Origin: Auanema rhodensis
Taxonomy: Eukaryota; Nematoda; Chromadorea; Rhabditida; Rhabditidae
Assembly (NCBI GenBank): GCA_964057225.1
Contig: OZ059894.1
Coordinates: forward strand, 21,544,476 to 21,608,475
DNA: 64,000 nt
Direction of reading: 5' to 3'
Within the stretch, counting starts at the first letter, position 1. Each line of letters opens with the position of its first letter. Below the pieces are notes generated by a model. It was not told where the DNA came from, ran no database searches, and saw only the letters and a list, made by a program, of their open reading frames with translations. The position numbers and the translations under genes are program-made. Of this stretch, positions 37,225 through 50,561 are shown one piece after another.

Positions 37225-40200
37225 GAATTAATTTTTTCGTTGAATAACATTGTCCATCGTCTTTGCCTTGAAAAAAGAAATCTAAAAACATCTACTTTTT
37301 GCTAAATTATTTTGAAATTTTTCGAAAAAATTTTTGTCAAAATGTTTTTGGAAGCAATGTTGAGTGTACATGGAAACTCAACATACACTAATGCATCATT
37401 TTTCAAACGATCATAACTAATTTGTGTATTAAGCGTTTCTCAATGTAGTATAGTGCATTCGATGCGGATTTTTAAGCTGCGTCGATCTGTGTTATCAGAT
37501 GTGCGCTAGCTTAAAAATGCACCGAGATATCAACTGATATAAGTTTACACTTATATCCTCGATTTTCACCCTGAAGAATTAATTTTTTCGTTGAATAACA
37601 TTGTCCATCGTCTTTGCCTTGAAAAAAGAAATCTAAAAACATCTACTTTTTGCTAAATTATTTCGAAATTTTTCGAAAAAATTTTTGTCAAAATGTTTTT
37701 GGAAGCAATGTTGAGTGTACATGGAAACTCAACATACACTAATGCATCATTTTTCAAACGATCATAACTAATTTTTGTATCAAACGTTTCTCAATGTAGT
37801 ATAGTGCATGCGATGCGGATTTTTAAGCTGCGTCGATCTGTGTTATCAGATTTGCGCTAGCTTAAAAATGCACCGAGATATCAACTGATATAAGTTCACA
37901 CTTATATCCTCGATTTTCACCCTGAAGAATTAATTTTTTCGTTGAATAACATTGTCCATCGTCTTTGCCTTAAAAAAAGAAATCTAAAAACATCTACTTT
38001 TTGCTAAATTATTTTGAAATTTTTCGAAAAAATTTTTGTCAAAATGTTTTTGGAAGCAATGTTGAGTGTACATGGAAACTCAACATACACTAATGCATCA
38101 TTTTTCAAACGATCATAACTAATTTTTGTATTAAGCGTTTCTCAATGTAGTATAGTGCATTCGATGCGGATTTTTAAGCTGCGTCGATCTGTGTTATCAG
38201 ATTTGCACTAGCTTAAAAATGCACCGAGATATCAACTGATATAAGTTTACACTTATATCCTCGATTTTCACCCTGAAGAATTAATTTTTTCGTTGAATAA
38301 CATTGTCCATCGTCTTTGCCTTGAAAAAAGAAATCTAAAAACATCTACTTTTTGCTAAATTATTTTGAAATTTTTCGAAAAAATTTTTGTCAAAATGTTT
38401 TTGGAAGCAATGTTGAGTGTACATGGAAACTCAACATACACTAATGCATCATTTTTCAAACGATCATAACTAATTTGTGTATTAAGCGTTTCTCAATGTA
38501 GTATAGTGCATTCGATGCGGATTTTTAAGCTGCGTCGATCTGTGTTATCAGATGTGCGCTAGCTTAAAAATGCACCGAGATATCAACTGATATAAGTTTA
38601 CACTTATATCCTCGATTTTCACCCTGAAGAATTAATTTTTTCGTTGAATAACATTGTCCATCGTCTTTGCCTTGAAAAAAGAAATCTAAAAACATCTACT
38701 TTTTGCTAAATTATTTTGAAATTTTTCGAAAAAATTTTTGTCAAAATGTTTTTGGAAGCAATGTTGAGTGTACATGGAAACTCAACATACACTAATGCAT
38801 CATTTTTCAAACGATCATAACTAATTTTTGTATCAAACGTTTCTCAATGTAGTATAGTGCATGCGATGCGGATTTTTAAGCTGCGTCGATCTGTGTTATC
38901 AGATTTGCGCTAGCTTAAAAATGCACCGAGATATCAACTGATATAAGTTCACACTTATATCCTCGATTTTCACCCTGAAGAATTAATTTTTTCGTTGAAT
39001 AACATTGTCCATCGTCTTTGCCTTAAAAAAAGAAATCTAAAAACATCTACTTTTTGCTAAATTATTTTGAAATTTTTCGAAAAAATTTTTGTCAAAATGT
39101 TTTTGGAAGCAATGTTGAGTGTACATGGAAACTCAACATACACTAATGCATCATTTTTCAAACGATCATAACTAATTTTTGTATTAAGCGTTTCTCAATG
39201 TAGTATAGTGCATTCGATGCGGATTTTTAAGCTGCGTCGATCTGTGTTATCAGATGTGCGCTAGCTTAAAAATGCACCGAGATATCAACTGATATAAGTT
39301 TACACTTATATCCTCGATTTTCACCCTGAAGAATTAATTTTTTCGTTGAATAACATTGTCCATAGTCTTTGCCTTAAAAAAAGGAATCTTAAAACATCTA
39401 CTTTTTGCTAAATTATTTTGAAATTTTTCGAAAAAATTTTTGTCAAAATGTTTTTGGAAGCAATGTTGAGTGTACATGGAAACTCAACATACACTAATGC
39501 ATCATTTTTCAAACGATCATAACTAATTTGTGTATTAAAAGTTTCTTGATGTAGTATAGTGCATTCGATGCGGATTTTTAAGCTGCGTCGATCTGTGTTA
39601 TCCGATTTGCGCTAGCTTAAAAATGCACCGAGATATCAACTGATATATGTTCACACTTATATCCTCGATTTTCACCCTGAAGAATTAATTTTTTCGTTGA
39701 ATAACATTGTCCATCGTCTTTGCCTTGAAAAAAGAAATCTAAAAACATCTACTTTTTGCTAAATTATTTTGAAATTTTTCGAAAAAATTTTTGTCAAAAT
39801 GTTTTTGGAAGCAATGTTGAGTGTACATGGAAACTCAACATACACTAATGCATCATTTTTCAAACGATCATAACTAATTTGTGTATTAAGCGTTTCTCAA
39901 TGTAGTATAGTGCATTCGATGCGGATTTTTAAGCTGCGTCGATCTGTGTTATCAGATGTGCGCTAGCTTAAAAATGCACCGAGATATCAACTGATATAAG
40001 TTTACACTTATATCCTCGATTTTCACCCTGAAGAATTAATTTTTTCGTTGAATAACATTGTCCATCGTCTTTGCCTTGAAAAAAGAAATCTAAAAACATC
40101 TACTTTTTGCTAAATTATTTTGAAATTTTTCGAAAAAATTTTTGTCAAAATGTTTTTGGAAGCAATGTTGAGTGTACATGGAAACTCAACATACACTAAT

Positions 40201-40733
40201 GCATCATTTTTCAAACGATCATAACTAATTTTTGTATCAAACGTTTCTCAATGTAGTATAGTGCATGCGATGCGGATTTTTAAGCTGCGTCGATCTGTGT
40301 TATCAGATTTGCGCTAGCTTAAAAATGCACCGAGATATCAACTGATATAAGTTCACACTTATATCCTCGATTTTCACCCTGAAGAATTAATTTTTTCGTT
40401 GAATAACATTGTCCATCGTCTTTGCCTTAAAAAAAGAAATCTAAAAACATCTACTTTTTGCTAAATTATTTTGAAATTTTTCGAAAAAATTTTTGTCAAA
40501 ATGTTTTGGAAGCAATGTTGAGTGTACATGGAAACTCAACATACACTAATGCATCATTTTTCAAACGATCATAACTAATTTGTGTATTAAGCGTTTCTCA
40601 ATGTAGTATAGTGCATTCGATGCGGATTTTTAAGCTGCGTCGATCTGTGTTATCAGATGTGCGCTAGCTTAAAAATGCACCGAGATATCAACTGATATAA
40701 GTTTACACTTATATCCTCGATTTTCACCCTGAA
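37225..40733 (+). repeat. Three-monomer (1053-bp) higher-order repeat with one interruption
   Basis: Three monomers recur: GTGTATTAAGCG with CAGATGTGCG and AAGTTTACAC (37225, 38278, 39682); TTGTATCAAACG with the rare CATGCGATGCGG (37576, 38629, 40033); and a TTAAAAAAAGAAATC head ending AAGTTTACAC (37927, 38980, 40384). Between the second and third copies sits a GTGTATTAAAAGTTTCTTG monomer (39331), itself marked by CATAGTCTTTG. The last unit is 350 bp because a T is missing near 40504. The CATGCG allele is confined to this block. Confidence 0.8.
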
Positions 40734-41435
40734 GAATTAATTTTTTCGTTGAATAACATTGTCCATCGTCTTTGCCTTGAAAAAAGAAATCTAAAAACAT
40801 CTACTTTTTGCTAAATTATTTTGAAATTTTTCGAAAAAATTTTTGTCAAAATGTTTTTGGAAGCAATGTTGAGTGTACATGGAAACTCAACATACACTAA
40901 TGCATCATTTTTCAAACGATCATAACTAATTTTTGTATTAAGCGTTTCTCAATGTAGTATAGTGCATTCGATGCGGATTTTTAAGCTGCGTCGATCTGTG
41001 TTATCAGATTTGCGCTAGCTTAAAAATGCACCGAGATATCAACTGATATAAGTTCACACTTATATCCTCGATTTTCACCCTGAAGAATTAATTTTTTCGT
41101 TGAATAACATTGTCCATCGTCTTTGCCTTAAAAAAAGGAATCTAAAAACATCTACTTTTTGCTAAATTATTTTGAAATTTTTCGAAAAAATTTTTGTCAA
41201 AATGTTTTTGGAAGCAATGTTGAGTGTACATGGAAACTCAACATACACTAATGCATCATTTTTCAAACGATCATAACTAATTTGTGTATTAAAAGTTTCT
41301 TGATGTAGTATAGTGCATTCGATGCGGATTTTTAAGCTGCGTCGATCTGTGTTATCCGATTTGCGCTAGCTTAAAAATGCACCGAGATATCAACTGATAT
41401 AAGTTCACACTTATATCCTCGATTTTCACCCTGAA

Positions 41436-42839
41436 GAATTAATTTTTTCGTTGAATAACATTGTCCATCGTCTTTGCCTTAAAAAAAGGAATCTAAAAAC
41501 ATCTACTTTTTGCTAAATTATTTTGAAATTTTTCGAAAAAATTTTTGTCAAAATGTTTTTGGAAGCAATGTTGAGTGTACATGGAAACTCAACATACACT
41601 AATGCATCATTTTTCAAACGATCATAACTAATTTGTGTATTAAAAGTTTCTTGATGTAGTATAGTGCATTCGATGCGGATTTTTAAGCTGCGTCGATCTG
41701 TGTTATCCGATTTGCGCTAGCTTAAAAATGCACCGAGATATCAACTGATATATGTTCACACTTATATCCTCGATTTTCACCCTGAAGAATTAATTTTTTC
41801 GTTGAATAACATTGTCCATCGTCTTTGCCTTGAAAAAAGAAATCTAAAAACATCTACTTTTTGCTAAATTATTTTGAAATTTTTCGAAAAAATTTTTGTC
41901 AAAATGTTTTTGGAAGCAATGTTGAGTGTACATGGAAACTCAACATACACTAATGCATCATTTTTCAAACGATCATAACTAATTTGTGTATTAAGCATTT
42001 CTCAATGTAGTATAGTGCATTCGATGCGGATTTTTAAGCTGCGTCGATCTGTGTTATCAGATTTGCGCTAGCTTAAAAATGCACCGAGATATCAACTGAT
42101 ATAAGTTCACACTTATATCCTCGATTTTCACCCTGAAGAATTAATTTTTTCGTTGAATAACATTGTCCATCGTCTTTGCCTTGAAAAAAGAAATCTAAAA
42201 ACATCTACTTTTTGCTAAATTATTTTGAAATTTTTCGAAAAAATTTTTGTCAAAATGTTTTTGGAAGCAATGTTGAGTGTACATGGAAACTCAACATACA
42301 CTAATGCATCATTTTTCAAACGATCATAACTAATTTTTGTATCAAACGTTTCTCAATGTAGTATAGTGCATTCGATGCGGATTTTTAAGCTGCGTCGATC
42401 TGTGTTATCAGATTTGCGCTAGCTTAAAAATGCACCGAGATATCAACTGATATAAGTTCACACTTATATCCTCGATTTTCACCCTGAAGAATTAATTTTT
42501 TCGTTGAATAACATTGTCCATCGTCTTTGCCTTGGAAAAAGGAATCTAAAAACATCTACTTTTCGCTGAATTATTCTGAAATTTTTCGAAAAAATTTTTG
42601 TCAAAATGTTTTTGGAAGCAATGTTGAGTGTACATGGAAACTCAACATACACTAATGCATCATTTTTCAAACGATCATAACTAATTTTTGTATTAAGCGT
42701 TTCTCAATGTAGTATAGTGCATTCGATGCGGATTTTTAAGCTGCGTCGATCTGTGTTATCAGATTTGCGCTAGCTTAAAAATGCACCGAGATATCAACTG
42801 ATATAAGTTTACACTTATATCCTCGATTTTCACCCTGAA
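41436..42839 (+). repeat. Four-monomer cassette, distal copy
   Basis: This repeats the marker order of 32662-34065 at a distance of 8774 bp (25 monomers less the one base missing near 40504). It includes the rare CTTTTCGCTGAATT in its last monomer (42489). These are the only two copies of that allele I found. Confidence 0.65.
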
Positions 42840-43892
42840 GAATTAATTTTTTCGTTGAATAACATTGTCAATCGTCTTTGCCTTGAAAAAAGAAATCTAA
42901 AAACATCTACTTTTTGCTAAATTATTTTGAAATTTTTCGAAAAAATTTTTGTCAAAATGTTTTTGGAAGCAATGTTGAGTGTACATGGAAACTCAACATA
43001 CACTAATGCATCATTTTTCAAACGATCATAACTAATTTGTGTATTAAGCGTTTCTCAATGTAGTATAGTGCATTCGATGCGGATTTTTAAGCTGCGTCGA
43101 TCTGTGTTATCAGATTTGCGCTAGCTTAAAAATGCACCGAGATATCAACTGATATAAGTTCACACTTATATCCTCGATTTTCACCCTGAAGAATTAATTT
43201 TTTCGTTGAATAACATTGTCCATCGTCTTTGCCTTGAAAAAAGGAATCTAAAAACATCTACTTTTTGCTAAATTATTTTGAAATTTTTCGAAAAAATTTT
43301 TGTCAAAATGTTTTTGGAAGCAATGTTGAGTGTACATGGAAACTCAACATACACTAATGCATCATTTTTCAAACGATCATAACTAATTTGTGTATTAAGC
43401 GTTTCTCAATGTAGTATAGTGCATTCGATGCGGATTTTTAAGCTGCGTCGATCTGTGTTATCAGATTTGCGCTAGCTTAAAAATGCACCGAGATATCAAC
43501 TGATATAAGTTCACACTTATATCCTCGATTTTCACCCTGAAGAATTAATTTTTTCGTTGAATAACATTGTCCATCGTCTTTGCCTTGAAAAAAGGAATCT
43601 AAAAACATCTACTTTTAGCTAAATTATTTTGAAATTTTTCGAAAAAATTTTTGTCAAAATGTTTTTGGAAGCAATGTTGAGTGTACATGGAAACTCAACA
43701 TACACTAATGCATCATTTTTCAAACGATCATAACTAATTTTTGTATTAAGCGTTTCTCAATGTAGTATAGTGCATTCGATGCGGATTTTTAAGCTGCGTC
43801 GATCTGTGTTATCAGATTTGCGCTAGCTTAAAAATGCACCGAGACATCAACTGATATAAGTTCACACTTATATCCTCGATTTTCACCCTGAA

Positions 43893-46700
43893 GAATTAAT
43901 TTTTTCGTTGAATAACATTGTCCATCGTCTTTGCCTTAAAAAAAGGAATCTAAAAACATCTACTTTTTGCTAAATTATTTTGAAATTTTTCGAAAAAATT
44001 TTTGTCAAAATGTTTTTGGAAGCAATGTTGAGTGTACATGGAAACTCAACATACACTAATGCATCATTTTTCAAACGATCATAACTAATTTGTGTATTAA
44101 AAGTTTCTTGATGTAGTATAGTGCATTCGATGCGGATTTTTAAGCTGCGTCGATCTGTGTTATCTGATTTGCGCTAGCTTAAAAATGCACCGAGATATCA
44201 ACTGATATATGTTCACACTTATATCCTCGATTTTCACCCTGAAGAATTAATTTTTTCGTTGAATAACATTGTCCATCGTCTTTGCCTTGAAAAAAGAAAT
44301 CTAAAAACATCTACTTTTTGCTAAATTATTTTGAAATTTTTCGAAAAAATTTTTGTCAAAATGTTTTTGGAAGCAATGTTGAGTGTACATGGAAACTCAA
44401 CATACACTAATGCATCATTTTTCAAACGATCATAACTAATTTGTGTATTAAGCGTTTCTCAATGTAGTATAGTGCATTCGATGCGGATTTTTAAGCTGCG
44501 TCGATCTGTGTTATCCGATTTGCGCTAGCTTAAAAATGCACCGAGATATCAACTGATATATGTTCACACTTATATCCTCGATTTTCACCCTGAAGAATTA
44601 ATTTTTTCGTTGAATAACATTGTCCATCGTCTTTGCCTTGAAAAAAGAAATCTAAAAACATCTACTTTTTGCTAAATTATTTTGAAATTTTTCGAAAAAA
44701 TTTTTGTCAAAATGTTTTTGGAAGCAATGTTGAGTGTACATGGAAACTCAACATACACTAATGCATCATTTTTCAAACGATCATAACTAATTTGTGTATT
44801 AAGCGTTTCTCAATGTAGTATAGTGCATTCGATGCGGATTTTTAAGCTGCGTCGATCTGTGTTATCAGATTTGCGCTAGCTTAAAAATGCACCGAGATAT
44901 CAACTGATATAAGTTCACACTTATATCCTCGATTTTCACCCTGAAGAATTAATTTTTTCGTTGAATAACATTGTCCATCGTCTTTGCCTTGGAAAAAGGA
45001 ATCTAAAAACATCTACTTTTTGCTGAATTATTCTGAAATTTTTCGAAAAAATTTTTGTCAAAATGTTTTTGGAAGCAATGTTGAGTGTACATGGAAACTC
45101 AACATACACTAATGCATCATTTTTCAAACGATCATAACTAATTTTTGTATTAAGCGTTTCTCAATGTAGTATAGTGCATTCGATGCGGATTTTTAAGCTG
45201 CGTCGATCTGTGTTATCAGATTTGCGCTAGCTTAAAAATGCACCGAGATATCAACTGATATAAGTTCACACTTATATCCTCGATTTTCACCCTGAAGAAT
45301 TAATTTTTTCGTTGAATAACATTGTCCATCGTCTTTGCCTTAAAAAAAGGAATCTAAAAACATCTACTTTTTGCTAAATTATTTTGAAATTTTTCGAAAA
45401 AATTTTTGTCAAAATGTTTTTGGAAGCAATGTTGAGTGTACATGGAAACTCAACATACACTAATGCATCATTTTTCAAACGATCATAACTAATTTGTGTA
45501 TTAAAAGTTTCTTGATGTAGTATAGTGCATTCGATGCGGATTTTTAAGCTGCGTCGATCTGTGTTATCTGATTTGCGCTAGCTTAAAAATGCACCGAGAT
45601 ATCAACTGATATATGTTCACACTTATATCCTCGATTTTCACCCTGAAGAATTAATTTTTTCGTTGAATAACATTGTCCATCGTCTTTGCCTTGAAAAAAG
45701 AAATCTAAAAACATCTACTTTTTGCTAAATTATTTTGAAATTTTTCGAAAAAATTTTTGTCAAAATGTTTTTGGAAGCAATGTTGAGTGTACATGGAAAC
45801 TCAACATACACTAATGCATCATTTTTCAAACGATCATAACTAATTTGTGTATTAAGCGTTTCTCAATGTAGTATAGTGCATTCGATGCGGATTTTTAAGC
45901 TGCGTCGATCTGTGTTATCCGATTTGCGCTAGCTTAAAAATGCACCGAGATATCAACTGATATATGTTCACACTTATATCCTCGATTTTCACCCTGAAGA
46001 ATTAATTTTTTCGTTGAATAACATTGTCCATCGTCTTTGCCTTGAAAAAAGAAATCTAAAAACATCTACTTTTTGCTAAATTATTTTGAAATTTTTCGAA
46101 AAAATTTTTGTCAAAATGTTTTTGGAAGCAATGTTGAGTGTACATGGAAACTCAACATACACTAATGCATCATTTTTCAAACGATCATAACTAATTTGTG
46201 TATTAAGCGTTTCTCAATGTAGTATAGTGCATTCGATGCGGATTTTTAAGCTGCGTCGATCTGTGTTATCAGATTTGCGCTAGCTTAAAAATGCACCGAG
46301 ATATCAACTGATATAAGTTCACACTTATATCCTCGATTTTCACCCTGAAGAATTAATTTTTTCGTTGAATAACATTGTCCATCGTCTTTGCCTTGGAAAA
46401 AGGAATCTAAAAACATCTACTTTTTGCTGAATTATTCTGAAATTTTTCGAAAAAATTTTTGTCAAAATGTTTTTGGAAGCAATGTTGAGTGTACATGGAA
46501 ACTCAACATACACTAATGCATCATTTTTCAAACGATCATAACTAATTTTTGTATTAAGCGTTTCTCAATGTAGTATAGTGCATTCGATGCGGATTTTTAA
46601 GCTGCGTCGATCTGTGTTATCAGATTTGCGCTAGCTTAAAAATGCACCGAGATATCAACTGATATAAGTTTACACTTATATCCTCGATTTTCACCCTGAA
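43893..46700 (+). repeat. Tandem four-monomer unit (1404 bp, two copies)
   Basis: The monomers at 43893, 44244, 44595 and 44946 are matched by 45297, 45648, 45999 and 46350. The order is TTATCTGATT with ATATGTTCAC, TTATCCGATT with ATATGTTCAC, an AAGTTCAC monomer with GTGTATTAAGCG, and a TTGGAAAAAGG monomer. The two copies differ mainly at the last unit's end (AAGTTCAC against AAGTTTAC). Confidence 0.78.
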
Positions 46701-49700
46701 GAATTAATTTTTTCGTTGAATAACATTGTCCATCGTCTTTGCCTTGAAAAAAGAAATCTAAAAACATCTACTTTTTGCTAAATTATTTTGAAATTTTTCG
46801 AAAAAATTTTTGTCAAAATGTTTTTGGAAGCAATGTTGAGTGTACATGGAAACTCAACATACACTAATGCATCATTTTTCAAACGATCATAACTAATTTG
46901 TGTATTAAGCGTTTCTCAATGTAGTATAGTGCATTCGATGCGGATTTTTAAGCTGCGTCGATCTGTGTTATCAGATTTGCGCTAGCTTAAAAATGCACCG
47001 AGATATCAACTGATATAAGTTCACACTTATATCCTCGATTTTCACCCTGAAGAATTAATTTTTTCGTTGAATAACATTGTCCATCGTCTTTGCCTTGAAA
47101 AAAGAAATCTAAAAACATCTACTTTTTGCTAAATTATTTTGAAATTTTTCGAAAAAATTTTTGTCAAAATGTTTTTGGAAGCAATGTTGAGTGTACATGG
47201 AAACTCAACATACACTAATGCATCATTTTTCAAACGATCATAACTAATTTTTGTATCAAACGTTTCTCAATGTAGTATAGTGCATTCGATGCGGATTTTT
47301 AAGCTGCGTCGATCTGTGTTATCAGATTTGCGCTAGCTTAAAAATGCACCGAGATATCAACTGATATAAGTTCACACTTATATCCTCGATTTTCACCCTG
47401 AAGAATTAATTTTTTCGTTGAATAACATTGTCCATCGTCTTTGCCTTGGAAAAAGGAATCTAAAAACATCTACTTTTTGCTGAATTATTCTGAAATTTTT
47501 CGAAAAAATTTTTGTCAAAATGTTTTTGGAAGCAATGTTGAGTGTACATGGAAACTCAACATACACTAATGCATCATTTTTCAAACGATCATAACTAATT
47601 TTTGTATTAAGCGTTTCTCAATGTAGTATAGTGCATTCGATGCGGATTTTTAAGCTGCGTCGATCTGTGTTATCTGATTTGCGCTAGCTTAAAAATGCAC
47701 CGAGATATCAACTGATATAAGTTCACACTTATATCCTCGATTTTCACCCTGAAGAATTAATTTTTTCGTTGAATAACATTGTCCATCGTCTTTGCCTTAA
47801 AAAAAGGAATCTAAAAACATCTACTTTTTGCTAAATTATTTTGAAATTTTTCGAAAAAATTTTTGTCAAAATGTTTTTGGAAGCAATGTTGAGTGTACAT
47901 GGAAACTCAACATACACTAATGCATCATTTTTCAAACGATCATAACTAATTTGTGTATTAAAAGTTTCTTGATGTAGTATAGTGCATTCGATGCGGATTT
48001 TTAAGCTGCGTCGATCTGTGTTATCTGATTTGCGCTAGCTTAAAAATGCACCGTGATATCAACTGATATATGTTCACACTTATATCCTCGATTTTCACCC
48101 TGAAGAATTAATTTTTTCGTTGAATAACATTGTCCATCGTCTTTGCCTTGAAAAAAGAAATCTAAAAACATCTACTTTTTGCTAAATTATTTTGAAATTT
48201 TTCGAAAAAATTTTTGTCAAAATGTTTTTGGAAGCAATGTTGAGTGTACATGGAAACTCAACATACACTAATGCATCATTTTTCAAACGATCATAACTAA
48301 TTTGTGTATTAAGCGTTTCTCAATGTAGTATAGTGCATTCGATGCGGATTTTTAAGCTGCGTCGATCTGTGTTATCCGATTTGCGCTAGCTTAAAAATGC
48401 ACCGAGATATCAACTGATATATGTTCACACTTATATCCTCGATTTTCACCCTGAAGAATTAATTTTTTCGTTGAATAACATTGTCCATCGTCTTTGCCTT
48501 GAAAAAAGAAATCTAAAAACATCTACTTTTTGCTAAATTATTTTGAAATTTTTCGAAAAAATTTTTGTCAAAATGTTTTTGGAAGCAATGTTGAGTGTAC
48601 ATGGAAACTCAACATACACTAATGCATCATTTTTCAAACGATCATAACTAATTTGTGTATTAAGCGTTTCTCAATGTAGTATAGTGCATTCGATGCGGAT
48701 TTTTAAGCTGCGTCGATCTGTGTTATCAGATTTGCGCTAGCTTAAAAATGCACCGAGATATCAACTGATATAAGTTCACACTTATATCCTCGATTTTCAC
48801 CCTGAAGAATTAATTTTTTCGTTGAATAACATTGTCCATCGTCTTTGCCTTGGAAAAAGGAATCTAAAAACATCTACTTTTTGCTGAATTATTCTGAAAT
48901 TTTTCGAAAAAATTTTTGTCAAAATGTTTTTGGAAGCAATGTTGAGTGTACATGGAAACTCAACATACACTAATGCATCATTTTTCAAACGATCATAACT
49001 AATTTTTGTATTAAGCGTTTCTCAATGTAGTATAGTGCATTCGATGCGGATTTTTAAGCTGCGTCGATCTGTGTTATCAGATTTGCGCTAGCTTAAAAAT
49101 GCACCGAGATATCAACTGATATAAGTTTACACTTATATCCTCGATTTTCACCCTGAAGAATTAATTTTTTCGTTGAATAACATTGTCCATCGTCTTTGCC
49201 TTGAAAAAAGAAATCTAAAAACATCTACTTTTTGCTAAATTATTTTGAAATTTTTCGAAAAAATTTTTGTCAAAATGTTTTTGGAAGCAATGTTGAGTGT
49301 ACATGGAAACTCAACATACACTAATGCATCATTTTTCAAACGATCATAACTAATTTGTGTATTAAGCGTTTCTCAATGTAGTATAGTGCATTCGATGCGG
49401 ATTTTTAAGCTGCGTCGATCTGTGTTATCAGATTTGCGCTAGCTTAAAAATGCACCGAGATATCAACTGATATAAGTTCACACTTATATCCTCGATTTTC
49501 ACCCTGAAGAATTAATTTTTTCGTTGAATAACATTGTCCATCGTCTTTGCCTTGAAAAAAGAAATCTAAAAACATCTACTTTTTGCTAAATTATTTTGAA
49601 ATTTTTCGAAAAAATTTTTGTCAAAATGTTTTTGGAAGCAATGTTGAGTGTACATGGAAACTCAACATACACTAATGCATCATTTTTCAAACGATCATAA

Positions 49701-50210
49701 CTAATTTTTGTATCAAACGTTTCTCAATGTAGTATAGTGCATTCGATGCGGATTTTTAAGCTGCGTCGATCTGTGTTATCAGATTTGCGCTAGCTTAAAA
49801 ATGCACCGAGATATCAACTGATATAAGTTCACACTTATATCCTCGATTTTCACCCTGAAGAATTAATTTTTTCGTTGAATAACATTGTCCATCGTCTTTG
49901 CCTTGGAAAAAGGAATCTAAAAACATCTACTTTTTGCTGAATTATTCTGAAATTTTTCGAAAAAATTTTTGTCAAAATGTTTTTGGAAGCAATGTTGAGT
50001 GTACATGGAAACTCAACATACACTAATGCATCATTTTTCAAACGATCATAACTAATTTTTGTATTAAGCGTTTCTCAATGTAGTATAGTGCATTCGATGC
50101 GGATTTTTAAGCTGCGTCGATCTGTGTTATCAGATTTGCGCTAGCTTAAAAATGCACCGAGATATCAACTGATATAAGTTTACACTTATATCCTCGATTT
50201 TCACCCTGAA
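45297..50210 (+). repeat. Tandem seven-monomer unit (2457 bp, two copies)
   Basis: The seven monomers from 45297 are repeated in order from 47754: TTATCTGATT type, TTATCCGATT type, GTGTATTAAGCG type, TTGGAAAAAGG type with AAGTTTAC, GTGTATTAAGCG type, TTGTATCAAACG type, TTGGAAAAAGG type. Differences I saw are CACCGTGATATC near 48053 in the second copy and the late and end alleles of the last unit. It overlaps the four-monomer duplication, so two duplication steps of different size are nested. The near identity suggests a recent event. Confidence 0.8.
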
Positions 50211-50561
50211 GAATTAATTTTTTCGTTGAATAACATTGTCCATCGTCTTTGCCTTGAAAAAAGAAATCTAAAAACATCTACTTTTTGCTAAATTATTTTG
50301 AAATTTTTCGAAAAAATTTTTGTCAAAATGTTTTTGGAAGCAATGTTGAGTGTACATGGAAACTCAACATACACTAATGCATCATTTTTCAAACGATCAT
50401 AACTAATTTGTGTATTAAGCGTTTCTCAATGTAGTATAGTGCATTCGATGCGGATTTTTAAGCTGCGTCGATCTGTGTTATCAGATTTGCGCTAGCTTAA
50501 AAATGCACCGAGATATCAACTGATATAAGTTCACACTTATATCCTCGATTTTCACCCTGAA

